Part shown: positions 46,742 to 60,089 of the stretch, one piece after another | Layout: the number at the start of each line of letters is the position of its first letter | Position numbering within the stretch: the stretch's first letter is position 1 | Source: Nemania diffusa | Lineage: Eukaryota > Ascomycota > Sordariomycetes > Xylariales > Xylariaceae | Assembly: GCA_038501195.1 (NCBI GenBank) | Contig: JBBPUQ010000006.1 | Span: 4,030,001-4,094,000, forward strand | Reading direction: 5' to 3' | DNA: 64,000 bases | Program-made: the position numbers and the translations under genes | The notes under the pieces: generated by a model | What the model saw: only the letters and a program-made list of their open reading frames with translations | Database searches by the model: none | What the model was told of the DNA's origin: nothing

Positions 46742-49700
46742 TTTATGTAGTGTACAATATCAACAATTATGCCTTAGTTTTAAACGGAGCATGAGCAGTC
46801 GCTGTTTAGATAGGTAGATAATACTGGTGGTTTGTTCTGGAATATTACCAATTTGGTGGCTAGCCTTCTGTCAGATGTAAGTAGGTACCTACATCACACA
46901 GTTTAAAACCACAGTGTATGGTTTTGTTCAGTGTACCTAGGTAGGTATGAGGTTGGTTAAACTTAGCTCTGCTCTGCTTAGTAAAACTGTATGTGAAGTT
47001 ACACCTGACACTGTATGCAACACCTACCCTGGCAACCAGCAGCAAATTCTGAAATAGCCAATCGCCGCGCTCAAAGCAGGGCTCCTTGCACTAGAGTGGA
47101 TACTTCTGCATCACTAAAATTGGAATCCCCACGTCGAGTCTGGCCAAAACCCGTAGGACCCTGAATTATGATCCAATCAATTACGCGCCTTATGTTTTGG
47201 CGGGACTTATGCTCAATGTCAACAAAAAAAGAACAAAAAAAACAGCTTATTCCTGAAGAGCTAAAACTAACATAAAATGTTTTGTTCCAACAATAAATTG
47301 GTGGAATAACGAACCATTGTGAAACAACGGAAATTCTAACTTAGTATAGCGTATGATGCAGGGTAAAAGGGGACGAGGCGGTAAGGCTCACATTGTGATG
47401 GTTTTGACTGACTGCATGCATTAGCATCGTGAACTTTCCAATGTCTCGAACTGCTATGGCCGATGATGCACATCTACAGCTACTAGGTAGTCTAGGCATG
47501 GCTGAAAGAAGAAGAAGACTAACTAAACTGGACTGACTTATGCTCTATCCCATGGTAGCTCCCCCCATGCCGTGATCCACAGCATGAACATAGACATCAC
47601 ACTGGGCTGGCCAAGCAGGGTGTTGGAATCGGACTCAGTAATATCAAATTACGACTATGCGTGTCACATTCTCGGTGTATCCGTTTCTCGTACTATGCTG
47701 TAATCTGTAGGTATTCTTCGACATCATCGTCACCGGCTCGACATTTCTGTCTTCTTTCCTCCCCTCCTCATCCCTCCGCATCCCTCCTCGTCCCTCAATC
47801 TCCGTCCCAATTCCCCCATCCCTCTTTTCCTGCTCTTGCTTAGGGGTGTGTGTGAACGTTCCGCCTTCACAAGATAAGACAATTGACTCCCTCTGGATAC
47901 TTCAGGAATCCAGCGGCCCGTTGTCCGTCTTGTGATCAGAGCTCTCCCGCTCCCGTCCTATTGTCATTATCATTGACATTGTTGTGTGTATGTGGACCGT
48001 CACTGACACCAACATTAATTACACTTGTCTACATTCGCTGCTTGAGCCTTTTCTCTTTCTTTTTTTTATGAATCCTTGATTCACAGTCACTCACTCACTC
48101 AATCCATCTTTGGTTTCTCTGCATAACCATACCTCTCTCGTTAATCATTTGGCACATTGCTGTTACCATTCATTCGTTCTGGTCTGTAAAAGAGAAAACA
48201 ACGATAGACACCTATCACCCACATTCGCTCCCCTTCCATGTACCTATAACCGAACCAACGAACGAACACACGAGTGCAAGACCCAATAGAACAGCGTAGG
48301 CTGGATACAAACAGAGTTTCAAGCTCTCATTTCTCTAATATTGGCTAATTGTTTAATACATTTCCCCGAATACCTCGAATACGCCTCTATTGGTTCTCTG
48401 AACTTGTGGCGGCCTCTATCTGTGGTTATCTAAAACAACCTGAAGGCCGGATCTACATCGCTCACCGTGCTGTGATTTACCCGACCCTTTTACAGAATAT
48501 AGTGCTGTACGTTGAGGTTGCGTCCTGCATTTTTTTGCCAACAGCCATAACCACAACCACCTTTTGTATTAACTGGTATTTCGTTGTTCGCGTATAGAGC
48601 GCCTTAGGTGCAAACGTACACCCCGCAACGCTGTGCGACGGCTGGCCCATCATCTGTGCATATCTCGTTGCTGCTCTGCGCCCCTCAGCGACAGCTACTG
48701 CTAGTCAGTACTTAGGTACCCAAGTATTTGGAGCTGTCTTCGGCTGCCTGCCGTACGTTAGCTACCCTGTTCCCTCCCGGCCTTCTTTTCCGTGCCGAAA
48801 CACGTCTCGAAACATCGATTGTGAATCCAGTCCTTTCGGTCCAATTCCCGGCGGCCTAATCGAAACGTGTATTGCTCTCTCTTGCGCGCGCTTATTCTAA
48901 GTTGCAAGCTGTTCAAAAGCTGCACTTCCCTATCTACATGTACCTCAAAAAGGTACGGCAGGTCGCCCTAGAGAACTTAGTCCTGAACACTATTATCGCA
49001 TTAACGCGCTAATCTCTAGAGTGGGTACCTAGGTAGCCTTTGTAGGTACTATCTAATTGCTACCCGCAACGCTATCTGTGCTCCCTCAGGTACCTCACGC
49101 TAGGTACCTGTGCTACGATCGGCCGGTAACTTGTATACCTTGTATACCTACGCCTACGACGATCCAGTCAGCAGCATTCCTTGACGAAAAACACGACAAC
49201 CGCGATCCTTTGTATCTCTTGCAGCCAATAATATCGCGCGGCAAAAAAACGGCCGGCCATCTTCACTCCCTTTTGATCCCTGAGGCCAGTTGCAGACTGC
49301 AGATTGCAGACTGACTACCACGCGCCGTGACAATCAGAGAATTGCTCTCAGGCAGCCGGGGTTTGTTCTGTTCTGTTGTTCATTTCTCAATCGCATAGCA
49401 ATTGCGCTGCTGCGTCGTTGTGTCAACGATTTTCTTTTTCTCTCTTCGCTCTTTCGGCGAAAAGTAAGCGGCGGCATTGCCTGGGTTCTGGGTTCTGAGT
49501 TCTGGATTTCGGGGACACGTTGATACCTCAGCTTTCTGCTTTACTAAGACAGCCAACGTAGCCCTTCTCATACTACCTTAGGTACGCATACTACGCATAC
49601 CTACCTACTCCTGCAGCTGGGCTTGCATTCGTGCCTGTATCAATCTGCACATCCGCATCTAGGCTTTGGGCCAGCACAGCCAAGTGCCTACGTAGCATCG

Positions 49701-50010
49701 GTTGCGCTTGACATATCCAACGGATCTGGCGGATCGCACCAGGTTTGAGACAGACACCCCTTGTGCATCGCATGATTGCACTTTATCGTTGAAGTTCCAT
49801 CTTACTCTCGCTGCTGAAGGTGCCTGCTGCTGCAATCAAGTTCCGATCGATATCTACCGACTTGCGTACTCACCTGCACTGATTCACAGTCCGCCTTCGC
49901 CTTCGACTTCCCAACACCCCGACTTTCCGATTCAGCACTGAATGTCACGTCTATAATCCCAGGAGAAGGAGACTGCTGCGCTCCTTGGTTGTTCATCATC
50001 AGGCACAACC
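46742..50010. promoter_or_regulatory. Long shared upstream region of cwc24 and apsA
   Basis: About 3.3 kb between divergent genes with no supported coding sequence. It contains a strongly pyrimidine-rich tract (about 47,740-48,070, e.g. CCTCCCCTCCTCATCCCTCC) and many copies of a palindrome-like ACCTAGGT/GGTACCT motif (46,885, 46,935, 48,712, 49,025, 49,088, 49,575). Such tracts are usual in fungal promoters and 5' leaders. Which part is transcribed cannot be told. Confidence 0.45.
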
Positions 50011-53000
50011 ATGGCGACAACGCCACCGCTCCCCGGCGATCGGTCGGCCATGGTGGCAGTGCCTGCCTTTCACGCTCAGAATAATGACCCTTTCCATTCC
50101 GCGGGCCCAACCCACCACCGCTTCTCCCAGTTTAATGCGCAGTTATTCGCTCTCGGTCCCAATGCCTCGCCCGCCCAGGCAAAACGCGCCTTAGAGGCAC
50201 ATCTAGCCGAGACGGATCGGAGAATGGAGGAAGCTGGCAAGCTCGGCACGGCGCTGGTCCAGCAGCGCACCGAATTGACCGAACGGCTGAAAGAGGTCGA
50301 GAAACTGCAGGCCGAGGGTGAGCTACCCGACGACTTGCGCGATAAGCTGGTGGAGATTGAGAAGGATTACAATGAGGTGGCCAGAGAGAGCGCTCGGGCA
50401 TTTTTACCAAAGTCACGCGTCCCTAGTAATGAGGCTGTGGCAGGATCTCCCTTCGTGCCCGAGGGGAAAAGCGGCAAGGTAAGTGACAGAGCATGTGCGA
50501 GGGGGATGCCGGTACGTATATATGTGTTAACCATTTCCTCTTTGACAGCGCTCCGTGAGCCCCTCCAAATTCGAAGCCCAGGCTACCGGATCACCAACGA
50601 AGCTTAGTGTGCCCAATCGCAAGATTCGAAACCAGCCTTCCAATCGCATTCACGACATTGAGTTTGCTGCTGAGATCAGCACATCCTTGATTTCCCAAGT
50701 ACGCAATCTGCAGGGATTGCTTGCCGAGAAGGATGAGGACCTGAAGGAAATTAGGGCCGAAAACTCAAAGTTAGAATACGAGGTGGAGGGGTTTCAGCAA
50801 CGTCTCAAGGCCCTCGATGACAACGAGCACCGCTATAAAGACGAGAACTGGAACCTGGAAACACAAATCCACGAACTGATGGCTAAGGAGAGGGAAGCTG
50901 CTGATCGGGAGAAGAAGTTGACACAAGCACTCAACATCCTTCAGGCCGAGAAAAACGCAGGCCAGCGAGAGCTCGACGAGATTAAGCTCAGCCACTCCAA
51001 ACTCGTCGAGGAGCATGCAGCTGTCGTGAAGCACCATGACATTGAGCTGGGTACCGCCAAGCGTACTATGGTCATGGGCGAGTCGGAGAGGGCTGCCATG
51101 CAGAAGAAGATTGAAGAACTGACTGGGCAGAACACCGAGCTCGCTAAAGCCTTTTCGGTTTCCATACGTGGTAGGAAGTTAGATCGCGAATCTATAATAG
51201 GGATGAGTGACGATGACTTCCAAACCGCTCACGACAACACAACACCAGAGCAGTCTCCTCCCCCCTCGCCCGTCAAGGGCACGCCGCGACATTCCATGTT
51301 GGAATCCGAGACCCTCAAGACCTCACTCGCTCATGCTCAACGCACGATTCAAAGTTTGCGGTCCAATGTTCATCGAGAAAAGACGGAGAGAATGGAGACC
51401 AAGAGACTCCTCCAAGAAGCTCGTGATGAAATCGAGAAAATGCGGAGCGATCCTCTGGTTCCCAACAGGCGAGCTCGGAAGACAGACTCGAAGGAATTCA
51501 AGAAACCTCCACGGCTCTTGGGTGGTCTCCGCAGTGCTCGTAGCGAGATCTTTGATGACCCTAACTGGGAAGACCAACCCGCTATCCTCTCCCACCCACA
51601 GTCGTCACCTGTCTCTCGCGAGACGACCATGTCGTTCGACCCGATTCCTGAACAGACCGATCACTTTGAGACGGCCAACGAGACAAGTGACGCAGCATTC
51701 GAGACCGCGAATGAGAATGCTACGGAGACGGATGATTTCCACACGGGCGCTGAAGAATTTTCAAGCGACGATGATGTTGAAACGGAGACCGATACTCCTT
51801 CTAAACGCCGGACGCTGATCGGGCGACCACCAAACCTGTTTAGTTCACAGCGTAGCGGTTCAATTGACAGCACAGCCTCGACCGAAGACGAAGACTTCCC
51901 CTACGAGGATAACAGGACGCCTACTCTTCCGCCCTTGCACGCGAAATTCCCTCTTCGTGTGAGCCGCGGTGCGTACCGCCGATCTAGACATCCCAGTGAA
52001 GAGCCAGCGTTCCAGAGCAGCCCCGTGAGCTTCGCGAATAGTAGCAACATGGGCACTCCCCAACAGCCTGCGCAAAGCTTGGCTGCCGAACTGGGCGACT
52101 TTGATGGTAGTGATAACGAGTCCAATATGTCGGCGACGCCCAGCAGGAGATCGATTAGAGCTCGAGCCATGACTCCGCCGCCGGCACTCCCACCTCTGCC
52201 CCGAATCATTATGGTCGACAGCGGCATGATGACGGAACCTCTGCATGAATTATCTGCACATCCAAACCGTATGATTAGCGCAGATCGGCCTACTTCTGTG
52301 AACACGGTCGCAAGCAGATTTTCTATGGGATCTGATTACAGCGACTCTGGTAGCCATGACCTTGGCGACAAGCTAGCTGCATTCCCAACGCCCCCTTCGT
52401 CGTCACCTAAATGGGACTCAGTTCCTGCACCTGAACTTGCTTTGTCAACAATGCACTCTCACAACCTTGAGCCTGTCACTCAACCAGATACGCATGGAGC
52501 TGAGATGGCCGCGCTTCGTACAGCGCATGCGCAGCAGCTAGAGATTCTAGCCGCTGAAAACGATCTAGCCCACGCAACTGCTATCAACCTCATTAAGTCG
52601 CAACATTCTGATGAGCTTACAACCGCTAAGAATATGCATGCTCAAGAACTCGAAGGCCTACGGTCTGAGCATGTAGAGACTACTGATAAAATAATATCCA
52701 CTATCCAGACAACCCATACACAGGAAATCGAGTCAATAAAGTCAAGACATGTCGAGGAAATTAGCAAGACTACAGCAGATGCCCAGGCTTCTCGTAGCCA
52801 GGAGGTTGATCAATTGAAGATGCTCTATGCTCAACAATTGGCCGAAAAGGAATCAGAATACAAAGCTGCCCATGCTGCCGAGCTGGAGTCCTTGAAGATA
52901 GACCATGCCAATCAACTACTTCGCAAGGAATCAGAACATGAAGAGGCTCATAATGCCGAAATCGAAATCTTGAAGGCTGCCCATGCTGAAGAGATATCCC

Positions 53001-56000
53001 GAAAAGAATCCGAGTTGAAAGATGCAGCCTTTGTCGAGTTGGATGCTCTGAAAGCGGATCATGCTGAAATCTTGCTCAAATTCAAAACTGAGAACGAGGT
53101 AGTCCATGCTGCTGAATTAACCGCGTTGATTGATGCGCATAGTAGCAAGATTGATGCCACAAAGAAAGAGCTGTCAGAAACTCATGCAAGACAATTCGAG
53201 GACCTCAAATCCAGTCACGTTGATCAGGTTGATCAAGTTAAGCAGTCCATGGACATTGCACATTCTGAGCAACTAGAAACTCTCAAGGCCTCACACCTGC
53301 AACATATTGACGACATTAAGGCCTCTATCAATGCCACTCATGCTAAGCAGATGACGGATACTAAAAACGAAATTGCCACTGTTCATGCGGCCGCCATTGC
53401 TACGCTCACTAATTCACACAGTAGGCAACTAGATGACACGAAAAACGCTTTGCATCTAGAGCATTCGAAAGCGCTAGAGTCACTCAAAGCTACCCATACT
53501 CAGCATATTGAGGATCTCGGCAAAGAAAACGAGGCGACCCTTGCAGCCGCCATTGCAGCCCTTACTGAATCTCACAAGAAGCAAATTGGTGACGTCAAGG
53601 ACGGTTTATCTGCCACTCACGCCCAAGAGCTAGAGCGCCTGAAGGCGTCTCATATCGACCAGCTTGAAGCGCTTCGAACAGAACAGGATGCTCTTCACGC
53701 CACAGCAGTTGCTGCTATGGTGGAAACCCATGCTAAGCAGTTGGAGACTCAAAAGGCTGAAGGCGAGATGACTATGTCGAGAGAGATTGTTGCACTCAAG
53801 CTGGCACATGCACAGGAGATTGAGACGCTGAACAACCAACATGCTGCCGCTCATGCTAAGGAGCTCGAGAGTTTTAAGGCAGCTTTAGCGATGCAAATCG
53901 AGTCTTCTAAGACTGAGGGCGATGCAGCTCGTAATCAGCAAATTGAGGCGATAAATCTTGCCCACGCCGAAATTCTTGAGGCTCACAAGCGCGATTCCGA
54001 AATTGCACAGAGTCAAGCTTTAGACTCCCTGAAATCATCTCACGAACGACAGATTGACACTCTTAATAGTGAATATGCGGCAACAAGAACCAAAGAATTG
54101 GAGCTCGTGACGACAAAGCATCTTGATGAGCTGCAAAATCTCCGGGCTGAAAATGCAGCTGCTCGGGCCGAGACCTTGGAGAACCTGGCTAATAAACATC
54201 TTGACGAAGTAAAGGCTTTGAAGGATGAACATGAAATCTCGAAGTCGCAACTTCGTGAAGAGCTTGGAGCTATCCATTTGAAAGAGTTAGAGGCTCTCCG
54301 TCACGAGATTGAAGCGGCTCACGCGAATCAGCTCAGGGCCCTGCGGCAAGAAATTGATTCGACCCACTTGAACGAGATGGAGTCATTAGGTGTAAAACAT
54401 GCGCAGAGCCTCGAGGCTCTCAAGGGTGAACACGAGGCTATGATGATGCAGCGATTCCAAGAGTTGTCAGATGGCCACTCACAAAAAATGGCAGCACTGC
54501 AGGAGGAAGGCGAGCAAGCAAAAGCTCTGGAACTTACAGCTTTACGTGCTAGCCATGCCCAAATTCTTGAAACACTGAAGGCCGAGTACGAATCCAACCT
54601 GGCCCAGAAGATGCAAGCGATGGCCAAATCTCATGCACACGACCTGGAGGCAGTTCACCGGCAGAATGAGTCGAACCAGTCCAGTGAACTAACGGCACTG
54701 AGCACCAAGTACCAGGACGACCTAGACAAGGCGAAGAACGAACTGGAATTGGTACGCCAACACGAACTAGCGCAACTTGAATCTACTCATGCTGCGGCGC
54801 TGGCATCATTACGTGCTGAGCACCAAAGCGCGTTAGAACAAGGCCTGAGTAACTTGGAGACGGAACACCGGAAGGCACTTGACGGTGTTAGAACTGAGCG
54901 AGACGCTAGCCAGTCCGAAGCCCTGGCTGCGCTGGGGGTTGAGCATTCTCAACGGATAGACGAACTGACGCTGAAGAGTGATGCTACACTTACTCGCGAG
55001 CTGGATGCCCTGAAAGCTGAACATGCACGAATCCTCGACGCACAAGCCCAAGAGAGCGATGCTGTACTTGCCCGAGAGTTGGATGCACTTAGAGTTCAAC
55101 ATGAGGAGACTCTAGAGGCGCAAGTCCAAGAGAACGATAATTCGCTCGCTAGAGAGTTGGAGCTGCTTAGGGCGGAACATGCTCAGATACTTGAATCACA
55201 AGTTCAAGAGAGCGACGTTGTACTTACCCGACAGTTAGAGCTGCTAAGAGAGCAACATGCTCAAATCCTCGAATCACATGCCCAAGAGAGCACTGCCGCA
55301 AAAGAAAGACTCCTCATCAGCCATGCTGCAGAACTCGAGGCTCTCCGATCTAGCTTAACTGTTGTTCAGCCTACTCTAGAGTACTCTTCCATGAGCTCAG
55401 TCCAGACAGAGCCGGTTGAATTACTGGAAATCAAGAGTCCCAGGCGGGAAGCGTTCATCATTCCACAAGACAGAGAACCTGTGACGCCCCGTGCCCTTAC
55501 AAATGGTCGAAATGGACGGCCCGGGACTACCGATTCACTGATTATTGCTGAGGATGATACGCGTCAATCACCTAATACTATCAACAGGTCTGAAACGCCT
55601 GATTCGCAACAACCGTTCAAAGAGATCACATCTAACACCGATGCTCGATTATTGCGCAAGCACAGCACGAATACTTCTCACCAGAGCTCCCAAACAATGC
55701 TAACAGCAGAGAGCTTGGATCGATTAATGAAGCATCGACCTCAGCAATCCCAAGACTCCACTACGATGACTTCAAACTTGGGCGACGAAGCTGACGAACC
55801 TGCTGTTGGAACTCCTTCGACGGTTCGCATTAGACGCTCATCTATTGAGAGTACTGGTAGTGCACGCGCAAGGCACCGCGTTTCGGAATCTGGCGCTGCT
55901 ATCGCCTCTGAAGCCGGCCATCCGCGTAGACCTGGAAGTGCTGCTAGTGTCCGTAGTTCTGCGCAGAACAGGCCACCCTTGCCTCTTAACCACCGTGAAG

Positions 56001-57333
56001 TCATTGAGGCTGCAAGATCTAATTCGTCTCAGGGTGGTAGAGGTACAATGGGTCCCCCGTTGTTGCCCGCATCTGCGTACCGCACTTCATCCTCCCGCCC
56101 GCAGACTCCGAATAACAAGCGTCCTCTATCCCCAAGCTCTGTTGTTAAAGGCACGCCCACACCTCGCGCCGGTAAGACCCCGGGGTATGCGGATGTGCAG
56201 TCGCCAACTAGAATGCCGTTCCGGAGCAGACAGTCGTCTATGTCCTCCTTCGCATCAGAGCTCGATTCTCGATTTAACATCCAGAACGGACCGGCTATGG
56301 GACCCGGAGGCTTTGGCGCTGGTACTGACCCTCGCATGATTCAGGCTGTTACTCAAACCATGATCGGTGAGTATCTATGGAAATATACTCGGAAAACCGG
56401 ACGTGGCGAAATGTCCGAAAACAGACATCGGCGGTTTTTCTGGGTGCATCCATATACTCGAACTCTCTACTGGAGCGATGCGGATCCAGCCGCCGGTGGC
56501 CGTAGTGAGATGAAGGCCAAGAGTGTACCGATCGAAGCTGTTCGGGTCGTGGCAGATGATAACCCTATGCCTCCTGGACTTCATCGTAAGAGCCTCATCG
56601 TTATTGCTCCTGGTCGTACTGTCAAGTTCACCTGCACCACCGGCCAGCGACACGAAACTTGGTTCAACGCTTTGTCGTATCTTCTGCTCCGTTCAGGTAA
56701 TGAGAACAAGCAGGACGCCGAAGAAGTGGCCGGCAACATCACCCAAGAAGATATCGACGAATTTAACCCTTCTACTCATCGTCGACCAGAAAACGGTCAA
56801 AGACCTCGGGCTCCGCCCTCCCTATCATCCTACAATTCAAGGACGACTCGGAATGACTCGCCAAGCATAGATGTATCGATGAGTATTCCGACTTTGACGC
56901 CTACGCATGAGAAGGAATTCGCACGTAGTGGTACCTTTGGTAGGCTCAGCGGCTACTGGAGGTCTAGGAGCCTTGGTCGCAACACCTTCAGTAGTTTACG
57001 AAGTCGAAGTTACCAGCCTTACGATAGCGCCATCTATGAAGCTAGCGAGGTTCCGGATAGCGCTGAAGATCTGAGGCAAATCATTGAGCAACAGGAGAGA
57101 GAGTCTGATAGGCTCGAGAACGTGAGAGCCTGTTGCGATGGTAAGTTCATCTATCGCGTATGTTTTGTTGCTCTTACTGACTTGCTTGATTAGGAAAACA
57201 TGATGTCGGTACTCTATCACATACATCGAAGCGTGGCCGTCTGCCAAACTTCCAGACACACTCGCACACTCATACCCACTCCGTGCCCTCAGGCTCACAA
57301 TCTGTCGTGGGCTCTATGCGCTCTCGTGCGTGA
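50011..57333 (+). CDS. apsA: Cortical nuclear-migration protein ApsA/Num1 (PH domain, long coiled coil)
   Basis: Three exons, 50011-50478, 50549-57140 and 57194-57333 (introns of 70 and 53 bp with GTAAGT donors; phases 0 and 1), giving 2,399 residues. N-terminal segment: QFNAQLFALGPNASPAQAKR, then a coiled coil crossing the first intron (RIHDIEFAAEISTSLISQVR). A Ser/Pro-rich acidic region follows. Residues of about 800-1,760 are a very long run of degenerate repeats of about 20-25 residues on a HAxELExLKxxH theme, rich in Ala, Glu, His and Lys. A PH domain at about residues 2,095-2,205 begins GEYLWKYTRKTGRGEMSENR and contains RRFFWVHPYTRTLYW. In yeast and Aspergillus this protein binds phosphoinositide at the cell cortex through its PH domain and anchors dynein and mitochondria, allowing nuclear migration. 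The C-terminal exon is His/Ser-rich. Confidence 0.94.
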
Positions 57334-60089
57334 GCTCGCCCGCCGCACCATATTGCGGAATAGGGAATGAAGTACAAACTTTCGTTCTCGCCAATCATTT
57401 AACATTTCCTTCCACCTACGTTACACAGCTCCGAGATCATGAAGACCCAAATGGGATCCTCACGAAGCCTACGAATTTTTTTCTTGTGTCTTCTCTTGCA
57501 ATGTCGCGGATACCACTCTTTCTGGGGTCTTGTCTATTCAAACCCCTCAGTCATCTCTGTGATTACCTACTCTTCCATTGCAATGCGGTCTGATAGAAAA
57601 CTCGGACACGCATCTGTCTGGTTAATATTTCCTCCTGGGTGAACCATGGGTTGCGCAACAGTACCGAGCAATATTGGGCATTGTACACCAATTCGGTCTT
57701 GGGGGGAAAGGGGGGAAAGGCATGGGATGGTGGTTGATTATTATAGGGATAGGAGTCCCCATTTGTCAGACTAGTGTTGTCATTGCTATTGTTTACGAGA
57801 AACGGTTTCTAAACCTTACCTTCTACCACTGCTTGGTTCACCCCTGTTTGTGTTGGGTCTCTCGGTCTACCTACTGATCTTCACCTCGAAACGAACGAAC
57901 TAAGACGATTCATCCTACCAGATCCTACATCCTACATCTCTCCCGTTGCGATCGTGGTTTGGCTGGGTTTGGTAGAGATAGAGAGTCATGGTAGATGTTG
58001 AATGGCATAAGATGATATCTTTATTACCTCAGCGGTCTTTAGGCTGACGTGATTCGTGATTCATGTGATTTGCGGGGATGGCTTGAACTAGGCACGTAGC
58101 TTGTGGTAACGGCGGCACGTACAAATTATCGCAGTCGAGAATGTGTAACGGGTTTCTCTCAACGATGCCTCGGGACCCCGTCGATCCAACGTCAGCTGTG
58201 GCTTGCGGGGATGTTATTTATTCTCTCTGCCTAGGCCGGATAGCGGTTAGTGAGACTTGTGGCGTTTATGCTGATGAACCGGTACGTAACTTGGCCTTAA
58301 TGCCTTTCTTGTGACGGTGGTTGGGACGATTTCGAGTAGGTAATATGTAGGTAACAGATTGCGACGTCGGATGAAGAACGAGGATATTTAATTTGCGAAG
58401 CACCGGCGCAAGCACTACCTATCTAGGGTTTCCCGTAGCTATGTATGTGCGCAAGCTTATAATACAGGACTCTGTAACTAAGTAGGTAAGGATGTTTTGT
58501 AGAAGCGTACGTCCACGTTCTCATCCACTCTCATTTGGTTGGCGAACCCGGCTGCCCTATACTTACCGGGGTGAGACTCGAAGGAAGCTTGTGCTAACTC
58601 GTCTAGACTCTAGCGTAGTGTACGTAACCTGGACGCTCGTATGTAACCGGGTGCTTCTTCCGAGGAAATTATGTAACTCTCCTATGCTTGTTTGATCTAG
58701 TCTAGTCTAGCAAACGGTTGCATTCAGAGCTATTCAACGTCCGTCCAGTTGGCTGGTCTGTTTATTTGCTTTACTTATACGATAAATCTGGAAATTGGTT
58801 GTTTACGCAAACCTACTTAAGATGGAACAGATGCAACGCAGCCCGTCTGTCTGGGTAACGTTTCCCTTCTCATTCACTTAGGTAATAGGTCTTACTAGCC
58901 CAATATAGTCTATACTCTTCCCCATCCAGTTCTCGTCCTGTGGATCTCTCTAATTTGAGGCCGTGGAGCAGCTCGTCTACAGTAGTCTACAGTAGCGTGC
59001 ACTAGTCGCAATGAGATCGTGTACCAGTGTCGCGGTACAGTAGGAAGGATTTTCTAGCGTGCCTGGGGAAACCATGCATACTGTATGTAGGCAAGAGTTG
59101 CAGCGCTACAGAATGTACTACGTATGTGCGCTCTGACCGAATTTCTTATGCAAAGCGGTATGATATGATTATGTGCATTAGAAATCAATAAGCGGCTTGC
59201 TTATGATGCAGGCCTCGCAATCCTTTTCTTTTGCTCTTATGTACACAGGCAGACACAGGTAGAGACCGGTATGTACAAAGTCAAGTCAGTCCTCTTCAAG
59301 TCCTTCCCACACTAATCCAGTGCCGATATACTAGTATACCCAGTAGTGTTGAGACGGCTAATTGAGCTACGGCAGTCTAGGGATTAAATAATTCGAGGCG
59401 GATATAGTATTGCATGATCGGGGTTGGGTAATAAAAACCAGGCCAACTGTTTCTGCATGAAGGATCTACTGCTCTAGACACGCCGTTCTATCCCACATCC
59501 GGGCGTTGTTCCGACGAGTGCTGTCTCGCTGCCAGCCTGCCGCCTTCAGGAGAGCCTTGTTTACGCCTCTACGCCTCTCCGTCTTAACCCCAATGATAGA
59601 TGAGAAGGATCCCCGCTAAGCTGGTAATCGCCTGGTTTCTCCCCCCGACTAGGTATTCGAGCAGGCTACTCATGACTAGCACGCCTACGCAGTGCCATAT
59701 GAGAGCCTGCCTATACGCAAACCGAAGCACGGGTTGGTACATACAGTACTGGATGTCCGGGTCCTTTGGAGGATATTCAGCTCGCCCTAAGCACGTTGAG
59801 AGCTGCCCAACTGCCCGATCGAGGAACAAGACGCCTAACCTTCCTCAGCCTTCTCGCTCGGACACTAAGACATATGTACCTAGTGCTATTGTCTTGCTCG
59901 GTCACTCTTTAGTTTCTTGAAGTAACGCTTCTACCCGCTCTTGTTCTTAAGAGAGACAGACGGACACTCTCATTGTCAGTCGAAGAACCAACCTCTCGAT
60001 CCATCTCAGAGTGAGAGCAGGATGTGATATCACACAAGCAAGTATGAGCAGCCAACCCACTCCACGAATCCCATCCCTCGGACTTCATC
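57334..60089. other. Gene-free stretch, about 2.8 kb
   Basis: 3' region of apsA and upstream region of the SAT4-type gene. Short frames present are unconvincing. Scattered TAGGTA/TACCTA motifs; no RNA gene or repeat that I can support. Confidence 0.45.
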
